From JAUWCL01 sp964599375 (GTDB lineage Bacteria; Krumholzibacteriota; Krumholzibacteriia; Krumholzibacteriales; Krumholzibacteriaceae): 64,000 nucleotides of DNA. Positions 55,593 through 63,262 of the stretch are shown piece by piece. The notes under the pieces are model-generated. The model did not search any database, had not been told where the DNA came from, and saw only the letters and a list, made by a program, of their open reading frames with translations. The translations under genes and the position numbers were made by a program. Where the stretch lies: assembly GCA_964599375.1 (NCBI GenBank), contig CAZREW010000004.1:137265-201264 (forward strand), read 5' to 3'. How positions within the stretch are numbered: position 1 is the stretch's first letter; the number at the start of each line of letters is the position of its first letter.

Positions 55593-58500
55593 AACGAGCC
55601 TCCCGAGATAAGGAAGAGCGCGATGCCGTAAAGGAAAATATAGAGCACGTATGTCTGCGCGTTACCGGTGTAGATGTGCCTGAGCATCGCCCCGACCGTC
55701 AGCGTCCACTCGGAGACCCCTTCCCAGAAGTTCCTGACCAGAGGCCTCAGGACCGGCGCGACGGCGCGGCGGTAAGGCTCGAAGAAGGCCCACGCGTAAT
55801 GCGTTGTCGCCGGCGATTCGGGCCTCTCGGCGGCGAAGACGATGTTGAGCTGCCCGACCTTCTTCGGCCTCGGCCCCCAGAGCAGCAGGAAGAGGAGCAT
55901 CAGCCCGAAGAGGGCGCAGACCATGAGCATCAGGAACGTCCCGTTCAGGTATCCGAGCGGCGTCGAGACGGAGTAGCCGGTCCAGGTGAACGGGGAGGGG
56001 AAGAACCTTGACGCCATAGCCGAGGCGGGCTTTATGAGCCTGCCGGGGAACATCGAGAAGAGCATTATCCCCATTATCAGGATGTATTGCGGCACGAGCA
56101 GCAGGACCGGGGCTTCCTTCACGTGAGCGTGCTTCGGCTTGAGCTGGCCTAGGAATACCGCGTGTATCAGCCTGAAGCAGTAGAGGAACGCTATCGTGCT
56201 CGAGAAGAAGGCCAGGCCCGCCTGGAAATACCAGCCTCTCTCTATCATCGCCTGGTAGAGGAGCCACTTCGCGGCGAAGCCCGTCAGGGGCGGGACGCCT
56301 GAGAGCGCGATTATCCCTATCAGGACCGAGATGAACGTCGCCGGCATCTTCTTGATCAGACCGCCGGTCTCGTACATGTTCCTCGTGCCCGTGCGCAGGA
56401 TGACCCCCGCGACCGCGAGGAACAGGAGCGCCGAGAAGAGGAGGTGGGCCACGGTCTGCCACGCGGCGGCCGTCCATCCCATGTTGTTCATCGCGGCGAT
56501 CCCCATCACGATGTATCCGACCTGGCCGACACTCGACCAGGCTATGAGCTTCTTCATGTCCTCCTGGAAGCAGGCGTAGAGCGCGCCGAAAAGGGCCGTG
56601 AGCGCCCCGATCCACCCGATCACAGTGTAGAGCGTATCCGCCTCGAGTCCGGAAGCGGCCGCCGCGCCGGCGGCGGCTATCAGGCCGAATATCCCGGCCT
56701 TCGACAGGATCCCCGAAAGCAGAGGCGACGCGGCGTCTTCGGCCTCTGCGTATGAGCCCGGCGCCCAGATATGCGCTCCGAGAGCGGCCGTCTTGACGAG
56801 GAATCCGGCCGCTGCGAGCGAAAGGGCCGGCACCGTCCAAGTGAATCCTTCCCAGCTTCCGGAGAAACCGGTCCAGCCGGCGCCACCCGTTGTGCCGGCG
56901 GCGAGCCCCGCAAGGATAAGGTACGCTCCCCCGAGGGAGAACAGGATATAAAGCATCGCGGAGGGCCCCGCATTCCTGCCTCGCATGATAAGCAGGTAAG
57001 ACGATACTGTCATGATCTCCCAGCAGATGAAGAACTCCGCCGGGCCGCCCGAGGCCGTGAGACAGGCGAGCGAGCCGAGCATCGTTACCGTCAGGGCGTG
57101 GAACCCGAACGAATAGCCACGCCTCGCCATCGAGGCGATCAGGATCACTCCTCCTCCGACAAGGAAGACGCCGGCGAAGAACTGCGGGTACCCGGTGAGG
57201 CCCGGAAGCATCCGCCAGGCGAGGTATCCGACCGCCGCTACAGAGAGGAGGCCCTTTGCCATGTCGGGCAGCCTGCCCAGCGCGAAAAGGGCGAGCCCCG
57301 CGAGAAGAACGACAGTGAACAGCGGCGCCGGGCCGAAATATCCGGTGGAAAAGAACCAGGCCGCCGCGAGCGACATGACCGCGAAGAAGGCGGGGGGCAG
57401 CATGGAGGAGACGCTGACAGAGAGCTCTTCGCCGCCGGACCCGTCACGCCCCGCGGCATACCCCAGCCACCGAAGCAGGTAGGCCGCCTCGAGAAGCGAA
57501 CCGAGCAGCACGAGCGCCGTGAGCACCCAGGCCCCGCGTCCTGCCAGCATCATAACGAGGGCGTACTTGCCCCAGAAGCCTGCCAGCGGCGGGATGCCTA
57601 TCAGCGAAAAGACGAAGAGCCCCGTCATGGTGAGCAGGAGGGGGCGGCCCGAGATCGACCTCCACTGGTCGATCCTCTCCCTGCCGACTATCCCGGCGAG
57701 CCAGAAGAGCCCCGCCTTTGCGAGGAAATGGTTTATAAACAGCGCGGCGATTATCATCCCCCACGAGCTTCCCCGTATTCCTGTCACCCTGCTGAACCCG
57801 ATGACGAATATCAGCAGACCGGCCTGGGCCACGGAGGAGTAGCCCAGCAGCCTCCTTACGCCCGACTGCTTCAGGCCCATGAGGTTCGAGAGCACGAAGG
57901 TGGCGATGCCCGCGACAGAGAGCACCCCGTAGACCGCGTCCCCGGAGACCGGCAGGACCTTCCAGAGAGCGAAAAGCACAGCCCCTGTGGACCCGGCCGA
58001 TATCATCGCCGACATCCCCGGGTCGGCCGCCTCGTAGACGTCCAGCGCCCAGCCGTTCGCCGGGAACTGCTTCGATTCGACCAGGAGCGAGAATACGACC
58101 ATGAACGCGGCGACCGGAGCGGCGAGAGCGGCGCCCGAGGCGGCGAGCATGTCGATGTCTAACACCCCGCCCGCCCTGTAGAGGAATATTATCCCTATAA
58201 GGAGAAAGATCGTCGCGATGCCGCCGGCCAGAGCGTACTTCAGAGCGGCCGATATAGCCCTCAGCGAGCCCTCCATCGCGATCAGCGCGTAGCTCGATAT
58301 CGAGACGATCTCGAGGAAGACGAAGAGGTTGAATATGTCCCTGGTCATGAATATCCCGTCTGTCCCCATCACGAAGAGGAGGAAGAGGGAATGCGCCGCC
58401 GGGCCTCCGCGCTCGAGCTGTGTGTTCATATACAGGGCGCCGAGCAGCGCGAGTATGCCCGTGGCGCCGGCGAGCGCCGCTTCCTCGGCTCCCATCCTCA

Positions 58501-58720
58501 GCACTATCGAGAAGGGGGGATGGAACCCGGCGGTATAGACCATTGCGGCGTCCGCGTGGCAGAAGACGATATTGATGAAATACCGCACCGGCAGGTAGGT
58601 CATGAAGGCAAGCGCCGCGAAAAGGAGCAGGCGCATCACCGGCCTGCCCGCCTTGTCGGCAAGCGGGATGAGGAAGGCGGCGCCGAGGCCCGCCGCGATT
58701 ATCCATACCGGGCTTACCAT
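55589..58720 (-). CDS. Double antiporter-like fusion subunit (two MrpD/NuoN-type domains)
   Basis: 1043 residues, about 28 hydrophobic segments. Two antiporter modules are fused in tandem. The first (about 1-480) has FNLFVFLEIVSISSYALIAME with the helix-5 Glu and LLVESKQFPANGWALDVYEA with the helix-7 Lys. The second (about 510-900) has FFICWEIMTVSSYLLIM and FLVKTAALGAHIWAPGSYAEA. The C-terminal 140 residues add further helices. In archaeal Mbx/Mbs complexes two separate MrpD homologues occur; here they are one polypeptide. The domains are proton or sodium channels. Gene overlaps exist on both sides. Confidence 0.85.
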   Translation of the reverse strand: MVSPVWIIAAGLGAAFLIPLADKAGRPVMRLLLFAALAFMTYLPVRYFINIVFCHADAAMVYTAGFHPPFSIVLRMGAEEAALAGATGILALLGALYMNTQLERGGPAAHSLFLLFVMGTDGIFMTRDIFNLFVFLEIVSISSYALIAMEGSLRAISAALKYALAGGIATIFLLIGIIFLYRAGGVLDIDMLAASGAALAAPVAAFMVVFSLLVESKQFPANGWALDVYEAADPGMSAMISAGSTGAVLFALWKVLPVSGDAVYGVLSVAGIATFVLSNLMGLKQSGVRRLLGYSSVAQAGLLIFVIGFSRVTGIRGSSWGMIIAALFINHFLAKAGLFWLAGIVGRERIDQWRSISGRPLLLTMTGLFVFSLIGIPPLAGFWGKYALVMMLAGRGAWVLTALVLLGSLLEAAYLLRWLGYAAGRDGSGGEELSVSVSSMLPPAFFAVMSLAAAWFFSTGYFGPAPLFTVVLLAGLALFALGRLPDMAKGLLSVAAVGYLAWRMLPGLTGYPQFFAGVFLVGGGVILIASMARRGYSFGFHALTVTMLGSLACLTASGGPAEFFICWEIMTVSSYLLIMRGRNAGPSAMLYILFSLGGAYLILAGLAAGTTGGAGWTGFSGSWEGFTWTVPALSLAAAGFLVKTAALGAHIWAPGSYAEAEDAASPLLSGILSKAGIFGLIAAAGAAAASGLEADTLYTVIGWIGALTALFGALYACFQEDMKKLIAWSSVGQVGYIVMGIAAMNNMGWTAAAWQTVAHLLFSALLFLAVAGVILRTGTRNMYETGGLIKKMPATFISVLIGIIALSGVPPLTGFAAKWLLYQAMIERGWYFQAGLAFFSSTIAFLYCFRLIHAVFLGQLKPKHAHVKEAPVLLLVPQYILIMGIMLFSMFPGRLIKPASAMASRFFPSPFTWTGYSVSTPLGYLNGTFLMLMVCALFGLMLLFLLLWGPRPKKVGQLNIVFAAERPESPATTHYAWAFFEPYRRAVAPVLRPLVRNFWEGVSEWTLTVGAMLRHIYTGNAQTYVLYIFLYGIALFLISGGSL

Positions 58721-59058
58721 CTCAGCTCCCCGAACTCTTCCACGTTCAGAGTGCCCTTTTTCCTGTAAAGCCTGATGACGAGGGCGAGCAGGAGGGCGTT
58801 TACCGCGACGCCGATCACTATCGCCGTCAGGACGAGGGCTTGGGGCACGGGATCGACCATGTGCGCCCTCGGCGCCGCTCCGTCGAGGATCGGGGCCGTG
58901 CCGCGGCGCACGTATCCGACCGCTATCATCACGAGATGGAGCCCCGTCTCGGCGATGGCGAGAGAGAGGATCATCCTGATCAGGTTCCTGCGGGTAAGGA
59001 TACCCCAGAACCCGACCGCCATCAGGAGCCCGCCGGTTATCATCGCAAGTGAGGTCAT
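58714..59058 (-). CDS. MrpC/MnhC (NuoK-like) subunit
   Basis: 114 residues, three membrane helices. GILTRRNLIRMILSLAIAETG and DPVPQALVLTAIVIGVAVNAL are the conserved MrpC/NuoK blocks. It overlaps the following antiporter gene by 7 nt and the MrpB gene by 4 nt. Part of the ion-translocating membrane arm. Confidence 0.9.
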   Translation of the reverse strand: MTSLAMITGGLLMAVGFWGILTRRNLIRMILSLAIAETGLHLVMIAVGYVRRGTAPILDGAAPRAHMVDPVPQALVLTAIVIGVAVNALLLALVIRLYRKKGTLNVEEFGELRW

Positions 59059-59753
59059 CGCTCGCCTCCGAGGTTCTCGATGATCCCGGCCAGCTCGGTG
59101 CCGACCTTAAGGCCTATGACCGTGTATATGAGAGGGATCGTCCCCGCGCTGAGCATCCTTCCGGTCACTCCGAGGGGAAGGAGCCTGCTGTCGAGGAATC
59201 CCGACGCGAGCACGAGCCCCAGCACGGCTATGACCACGTAGCCCGTCCCCGAAATGGATTCGAGCACCGTGAGTACGCCGTGCCTGAGCCTGTAGTGCGG
59301 GTAGGCGAGGAAGAGCAGCAGCACGGCCGAAGCCACGACCGCGCCTCCCTGGAACCCGCCGCCCGGGGTGAGGTGCCCGTTCAGGAATATATAGACGCCG
59401 AAGAAGACTATGACAGGCGCTAGCACGTCGGCTCCGGTCATCAGTATCTCGCTTGCCGCTCTCCTTTCCTTTACGTCGCCGTCGCCGCTTTTTCTGACGG
59501 TGGACCCGAGCAGCATGGATATCGCCGCGGCGGCGAGGAAAAGTACGCTCACCTCTCCGAGAGTGTCGATCCCCCTGTAAGTGACTACGACCGCGGTGAC
59601 GACGTTGGGAGAGTTGAGCTCCGCGACGCTCCTGTCCAGGTACCCGGCGCCGACCCCGTGGAGCATGCCCGGCGTGTCTATCCCGGCGACCCTGCTCAGG
59701 AACAGGAAGAGGAAAAATGCGAGCGCGCCGAGTACTATGATGCGTTTAATCAT
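59055..59753 (-). CDS. MrpB/MnhB subunit with N-terminal MbhE-like extension
   Basis: 232 residues. The N-terminal third (NSPNVVTAVVVTYRGIDTLGE) matches the MbhE/MrpA C-terminal segment. The rest is the MnhB domain (FFGVYIFLNGHLTPGGGFQGGAV). Two units encoded separately in Mbh operons are thus joined. Membrane subunit; overlaps neighbours on both sides. Confidence 0.88.
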   Translation of the reverse strand: MIKRIIVLGALAFFLFLFLSRVAGIDTPGMLHGVGAGYLDRSVAELNSPNVVTAVVVTYRGIDTLGEVSVLFLAAAAISMLLGSTVRKSGDGDVKERRAASEILMTGADVLAPVIVFFGVYIFLNGHLTPGGGFQGGAVVASAVLLLFLAYPHYRLRHGVLTVLESISGTGYVVIAVLGLVLASGFLDSRLLPLGVTGRMLSAGTIPLIYTVIGLKVGTELAGIIENLGGER

Positions 59754-60000
59754 CCTCGGCGTCCTTTCCCGCCGTCCGGGAGAGGGCGAACAGGAAGATC
59801 ACCGTCGAGAGCCCCGCGCCTATCGCCGCCTCGGTCATGGCGACGTCGGGGGCCCCGAGCAGCAGGAAGAGGATGCTAACGAAGAGGCTCATCACGCCGA
59901 CGGCTATCACCGCGCTCAGGAGCTTCTTCGAATGCACGGCGAGCAGCGCCGCAAGAAGCATGACCAGGCCTATCACTATGAACAGGACCATCGTCATCAT
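59746..60000 (-). CDS. DUF4040 / MbhD-like membrane subunit
   Basis: 84 residues. LLAVHSKKLLSAVIAVGVMSL and GAPDVAMTEAAIGAGLSTVIF are typical of the DUF4040 module found at the C-terminus of MrpA and as separate MbhD. Three helices. Overlaps MrpG and MrpB-like genes by 4 and 8 nt. Confidence 0.88.
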   Translation of the reverse strand: MMTMVLFIVIGLVMLLAALLAVHSKKLLSAVIAVGVMSLFVSILFLLLGAPDVAMTEAAIGAGLSTVIFLFALSRTAGKDAEDD

Positions 60001-60335
60001 GCCTCATCACCTTTCTCGTCGTCGGCGAGAGTGTCGCAGACGCTCCCCTTCGTCAGCGGAACGCCTATGAAATGCGCGGCCCGCGCGAGAGCGTGGGTGG
60101 AGAGAGGGTTCGTCATGGCCACGAATATCACCAGCAGGACCATCCTGCCGAGCCAGGCGGGATGGTAGATCCCGATGCCCATCAGCGTCAGTATCGTCCC
60201 GAGCGTGGTGGCCTTGGTCCCTGCCTGCATCCTGTTGTAGAGGTCGGGCATGCGGGCTATCCCGAGCGCGCCGAGAAAGAGGAAGAGCGACCCGACAAAG
60301 GTCACGAGGGCTCCGGCGATCTTGAGGACCTCCAT
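59997..60335 (-). CDS. MrpG/MnhG subunit
   Basis: 112 residues, three helices. GSLFLFLGALGIARMPDLYNRMQAGTKATTLG (residues about 15-46) contains the RxPDxYxRxHAxTKxxTLG-type signature of MrpG, with Gln replacing the usual His. Stop and start overlap with both neighbours. Confidence 0.9.
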   Translation of the reverse strand: MEVLKIAGALVTFVGSLFLFLGALGIARMPDLYNRMQAGTKATTLGTILTLMGIGIYHPAWLGRMVLLVIFVAMTNPLSTHALARAAHFIGVPLTKGSVCDTLADDEKGDEA

Positions 60336-60595
60336 CAGATCCCCCCCTCGATATGCCTTGCCAGCGCCACGATGCCAAGGAAGCTCAGTATCGCGTAGAC
60401 CATCGCGGCGTCGATATAGATCACCCTGCCGGCGAAGAGCGCGATCAGGACGATCGACGAGATCGATATAAGCGTCATCGTGTCGAGTGCGACAGCCCTG
60501 TCACAGGTCTTGGGCCCCTTGAACAGCCTGACGGTCGCTATCAGTATCCCCAGGAGGGATATCAGCAGTGAGATATGGAGTATCGTCTCAGCCAA
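60335..60595 (-). CDS. MrpF/MnhF subunit
   Basis: 86 residues, three helices. VRLFKGPKTCDRAVALDTMT and DAAMVYAILSFLGIVALARH are the MrpF blocks (GPxxxDRxxALD). The stop codon shares a base with the MrpG start region. Confidence 0.9.
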   Translation of the reverse strand: MAETILHISLLISLLGILIATVRLFKGPKTCDRAVALDTMTLISISSIVLIALFAGRVIYIDAAMVYAILSFLGIVALARHIEGGI

Positions 60596-61076
60596 AGATG
60601 ACCTCCAGGTATTTTTCGAACCCTCCGATGATCTCCTCGGTGGTACTGTCGATATCGGTCTCCTTCACGTCGATGCAGTGGATGTACAGAAGGTCGCCAT
60701 TTATCTCGACGGACAGCGTCCCCGGCGTAAGCGTTATCGAGTTGGCCAGCACCGTCCGCCCGAGGGCCGAGCCGAGCCTGGTTCTGACCGTGACTATGCC
60801 GGGATTAAGCGGGATCCTCGGGCGCACTATCCTGCTCGCGACGTCGAAGTTGGCCTTGACGATGGCGATGAAGAGATAGAAGAGGTAGCCCACGGACCAG
60901 GCGACCCGCCTGGGCGTGATCCTCGGCGCGCGGTCCGACCTGGAGAAGAGTACGGCGACAAAGACCGCCGCGACGGATATCACCGCGACATCCGTCATCA
61001 CCACGGAGCCGGTCCAGGCAAGATATATCAGTACCAGCAGGGCTGCCAGGAGCAGCCGAGTGAGGAATCTCTCCAT
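60588..61076 (-). CDS. MrpE/MnhE subunit
   Basis: 162 residues from the ATG at 61076; a TTG seven codons upstream is less likely. Two N-terminal helices (RLLLAALLVLIYLAWTGS) precede the conserved FDVASRIVRPRIPLNPGIV and LANSITLTPGTLSVEINGD. It is the first gene of the 12-gene Mrp-Nuo operon. An AT-rich stretch with TATTAT on the minus strand at about 61116-61121 may hold the promoter. Confidence 0.88.
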   Translation of the reverse strand: MERFLTRLLLAALLVLIYLAWTGSVVMTDVAVISVAAVFVAVLFSRSDRAPRITPRRVAWSVGYLFYLFIAIVKANFDVASRIVRPRIPLNPGIVTVRTRLGSALGRTVLANSITLTPGTLSVEINGDLLYIHCIDVKETDIDSTTEEIIGGFEKYLEVIFG

Positions 61077-61097
61077 CAGTATATGAAATCCTTTCAA

Positions 61098-61338
61098 AAA
61101 CAGTCAGGCACGGAATAATAAAAGAATCATTCTCACCGGTAAACTCTTTTTTTCACAAGGGCCGCCGTCTCCCCGGCAGAGAAAGCCCGCAACAAGCGCC
61201 ATTCCGGAGAAAGCACAGCGGTAGATTACAAGAGAGATCCCGCAAGTTATTAATTCAGGGTTGAATATTAGGCGGATATATCGTACATAGGTACAAAGCG
61301 GTCATCTGCAGCGTATCGCGGGAGTTTTCTCGCGAATC
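61098..61338. other. Intergenic stretch with no gene
   Basis: The left part probably contains the promoter of the Mrp-Nuo operon. The right part (61270-61312) carries AGGCGGAT and CGGTCATCTGCAGC, similar to pieces of the zinc-ribbon gene at 63115, and may be a decayed second copy. Confidence 0.4.
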
Positions 61339-61479
61339 ATGCGCAGAGACTACAATGAGTATCGGACGCACAGTTCGCTCGGGGGCATGCCCCCGAGCGA
61401 GTTCACCCGGCAGCTTGAAGCAGCCGAAGATAGCCAGGGATCTACACTTTTAGTTGGATCTGTTTTTGGGTAGGGCTCA
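61339..61479 (+). mobile_element. IS3-family insertion sequence, 3' end remnant
   Basis: The frame reads RDYNEYRTHSSLGGMPPSEF, the last part of an IS3-family DDE transposase (normally ...YNxxRPHSSLGxxxPxEF). It is followed by a terminal-repeat-like end, TTTTTGGGTAGGGCTCA, finishing in CA at 61479. The 5' remainder of the element is absent. The end interrupts the minus-strand cassette gene at 61442-61813 and supplies its last residues and stop codon. Confidence 0.7.
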
Positions 61480-61813
61480 CTTCTTGCAACGTTGGGACCT
61501 CAGAATGTGGTAGTACGCGAATGAAATCATTCTTGTATGAAGAATTTGGGCGACGATAAAAGTACATCTCTGTCTTCTTTATCTCAACGCCAGCGTCTTC
61601 GAGTCTTTTGTAGAGTGACTTCTTGATTCCTTTTCCGTATTCGAAGTACAAATAGTAATCGCTATCAGGGAACCAATAAAGATCATGCAGGAGATCCTGC
61701 AATGAAGACTCTTGAAACAAATCATTTTCCACAAACGGAACGCTTCTTCGTCCCTTGATCATTTCAATCGGCGGAGGAAGAGATTCGGGCCATTTGGGAC
61801 GTTTTTCTTTCAT
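61442..61813 (-). CDS. Integron cassette gene 2, 3' end replaced by IS3 terminus
   Basis: 123 residues, first about 111 native. LQDLLHDLYWFPDSDYYLYF and YFYRRPNSSYKNDFIRVLP look like a real soluble protein, but I recognise no family. The last 12 residues (SPTQKQIQLKV) are encoded by the inverted repeat of the IS remnant, so the natural C-terminus and its own attC have been lost. The start lies 16 nt after the attC R' box, as expected for a cassette. Base composition is lower in GC than the neighbouring operon. Confidence 0.65.
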   Translation of the reverse strand: MKEKRPKWPESLPPPIEMIKGRRSVPFVENDLFQESSLQDLLHDLYWFPDSDYYLYFEYGKGIKKSLYKRLEDAGVEIKKTEMYFYRRPNSSYKNDFIRVLPHSEVPTLQEVSPTQKQIQLKV

Positions 61814-61828
61814 TGAATCCTAACATCT

Positions 61829-61927
61829 GTCTAACGTAGGTTTCACCTGCAAGGGCGATTGGCGCGCGGCGTGCGCAAGCAGGCCCGCCTGACAAACGAC
61901 CTTGACCGGTGCAACCTCTTGTTATGC
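61829..61927 (-). other. attC recombination site (59-base element)
   Basis: About 99 nt between the two cassette genes. Read on the minus strand it starts GCATAAC (R'') and ends GTTAGAC (R', fitting GTTRRRY). Just inside are GGTTGCACC and GGTGAAACC, which pair with one mismatch as L'' and L'; the middle is a long imperfect GC-rich stem. This is the layout of integron attC sites. R'' deviates from RYYYAAC at one position. Confidence 0.85.
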
Positions 61928-61939
61928 AAAGCCCAAGTC

Positions 61940-62515
61940 TCAACCACCTGCTTCTTCTGTTGCTGACGCACTTTGACGCCCGTGGCCACGTGCCAAGATC
62001 AGCACGGCATAGATTACGGTTACCAACAAGAGAGCCCCAACAACAAATTTACTCGGGCTACACTTCTCGATGTCCTTGATGAAAAAGGGAACCGCCTGGC
62101 ACAATAGAATACCGACCCACAATACGAACGTAAAATCGCTCAAAGCTATTGCCACTCTACTTACAGAGTACCGTTTTGCTGACCATAAACCTTTTTTTTG
62201 GGAGGCTTCAGGATGACTAAACAACTTTTGGACGTCTTCGCCACCGTACCGCTTTACCTTTACCTCCCAGGCCTCATACCAATATTTGCTGCCACGGTTC
62301 ACCAAAGCCCAACAAAGGGAACATATAACCCCAAAACAACTTACTGCCATGGCCACCATTGGGCGTTCTGGATAGGTGTTAGCGAACCCAATAAATGCCG
62401 AGGCAATGAAGCCCCAGAAGAATAGTGCCCGGCGCCAAAACAACTCCAATTCCAATTGCCTAGCACCCAAGGCAATTTCAAGAACGCCCGGAGCGGGTTT
62501 CTCATTGTCGCTCAT
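61940..62515 (-). CDS. Integron cassette gene 1: small multi-pass membrane protein (RipA-like?)
   Basis: 191 residues. Four membrane segments are visible: ALFFWGFIASAFIGFANTY, VAMAVSCFGVICSLCWALV, FTFVLWVGILLCQAVPFF and FVVGALLLVTVIYAVLILA. NRGSKYWYEAWEVKV after helix two recalls the RipA-type octameric membrane proteins seen in cassettes, but this assignment is tentative. AAAAGGAG lies 7-8 nt before the ATG. It is bounded by an attI-like site upstream and attC downstream, so it is the first cassette of a minus-strand array. Confidence 0.75.
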   Translation of the reverse strand: MSDNEKPAPGVLEIALGARQLELELFWRRALFFWGFIASAFIGFANTYPERPMVAMAVSCFGVICSLCWALVNRGSKYWYEAWEVKVKRYGGEDVQKLFSHPEASQKKGLWSAKRYSVSRVAIALSDFTFVLWVGILLCQAVPFFIKDIEKCSPSKFVVGALLLVTVIYAVLILARGHGRQSASATEEAGG

Positions 62516-62530
62516 GAACTAACTCCTTTT

Positions 62531-62600
62531 GCATAACATTATGTATCTAGAACTAGCATGTCTGATAGAGCTGCAAGGATCGTAATGTATCTAATATGAC
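62531..62600 (-). other. attI-like site, left copy (facing left)
   Basis: On the minus strand this 70-nt stretch ends in the core GTTATGC, 16 nt before the first cassette ATG. It aligns without gaps to 63885-63954 on the plus strand: about 48 of 70 positions, and 22 of the last 26, are identical by hand count. GATACAT occurs twice, 44 nt apart, in each copy, like the integrase-binding direct repeats of known attI sites. Confidence 0.65.
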
Positions 62601-63114
62601 ATCTGCATTTTACGACTGGCAGCCCCTATAAATCAACAGGTTAGTACGTCATTCATAAATACTTCCCCGTGATGGACTGCATGCGACCACTTAATATTTG
62701 GATACGCTGTTCCCTATATATATCCTGCAGGCAATCTATATCAGCCCTGCTTGTAAGGTAGTACGCCTCAGATCACTTTGTGAACGTCGACTGATTCGGT
62801 TTGAAGATGATCTGTGTCTAGAGATTCAAAATCAGCCCACTAACCCTATCTCCCTCAGGATCTGCCTCCCATCAAACTGGTGCCCTCCCGGTGCCCCCGG
62901 CGCGTGTTTCGGGACCGGCTCCAATATGATGGGCGCTATCTGTTTATTCGGGCGGGAGTAATGGAGGGCGATACTGAACTTGAACCAGTGACCCCCTGCG
63001 TGTAAAGCAGGAAATCTCAAATCTCGAAATCCTCTAGATTGAATATCTCTTCGGGTATTATTGTATCGTGAATAGCCAAAGATTTTACATTGATTGATGA
63101 TGCGGAGGTTTTAT
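62601..63114. other. 514-nt stretch without an intact gene
   Basis: Between the left attI-like site and the zinc-ribbon gene I see only the tRNA-Val fragment (62962-63011). The missing 5' part of the integrase gene would be expected here; no trace of it was found. Confidence 0.5.
62962..63011 (-). tRNA. tRNA-Val(UAC) 3' fragment (partial, non-functional)
   Basis: Minus strand: anticodon arm CCTGC-TTTACAC-GCAGG (anticodon TAC), variable loop GGGTC, T arm ACTGG-TTCAAGT-TCAGT, acceptor strand ATCGCCC, then T and CCA. The D arm and 5' acceptor strand are absent; upstream bases do not fold into them. tRNA 3' ends are classic integration targets, so this is probably an attachment-site scar or relic of a mobile element. 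Confidence 0.75.
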
Positions 63115-63261
63115 ATGAAGGATTCAAGATACAGCTGCCCAAAATGCTCCGGCACCCAGTACGATGTCGGAGAGTTCCGCGCAACAGGCGGATTTTTCAC
63201 CAAGGTCTTTAACGTCCAGACGAAGAGGTTTACAACGGTCATCTGCAGCCGCTGCAGGTAA
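63115..63261 (+). CDS. Zinc-ribbon mini-protein, C-terminus truncated at integrase junction
   Basis: 48 residues. GGAGG lies 8 nt before the ATG. Two CxxC knuckles (SCPKC near residue 8 and CSRC near the end) with GEFRATGGFFTKVF between them match a family of tiny zinc-ribbon nucleic-acid-binding proteins that normally continue a few residues past the second knuckle. Here the stop comes right after it, where the integrase-like sequence begins, so the end was probably cut by a rearrangement. Confidence 0.6.
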   Translation: MKDSRYSCPKCSGTQYDVGEFRATGGFFTKVFNVQTKRFTTVICSRCR

Positions 63262-63262
63262 A

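Noticed and set aside
62198..62961. Two plus-strand frames in the integron region
   Set aside because: No ribosome site or recognisable family; one lies opposite the cassette membrane protein, the other overlaps the 3' end of the tRNA fragment and is interspersed with non-coding sequence.
62962..63060. Complete tRNA-Val gene
   Set aside because: Sequence 5' of the anticodon arm does not form a D arm or acceptor partner; only the 3' half is present.
61299..63249. 14-nt direct repeat as target-site duplication of one mobile element
   Set aside because: One copy lies inside the zinc-ribbon gene and flanking similarity suggests a decayed gene copy; 14 nt is also too long for an IS3 duplication (usually 3-5 nt).
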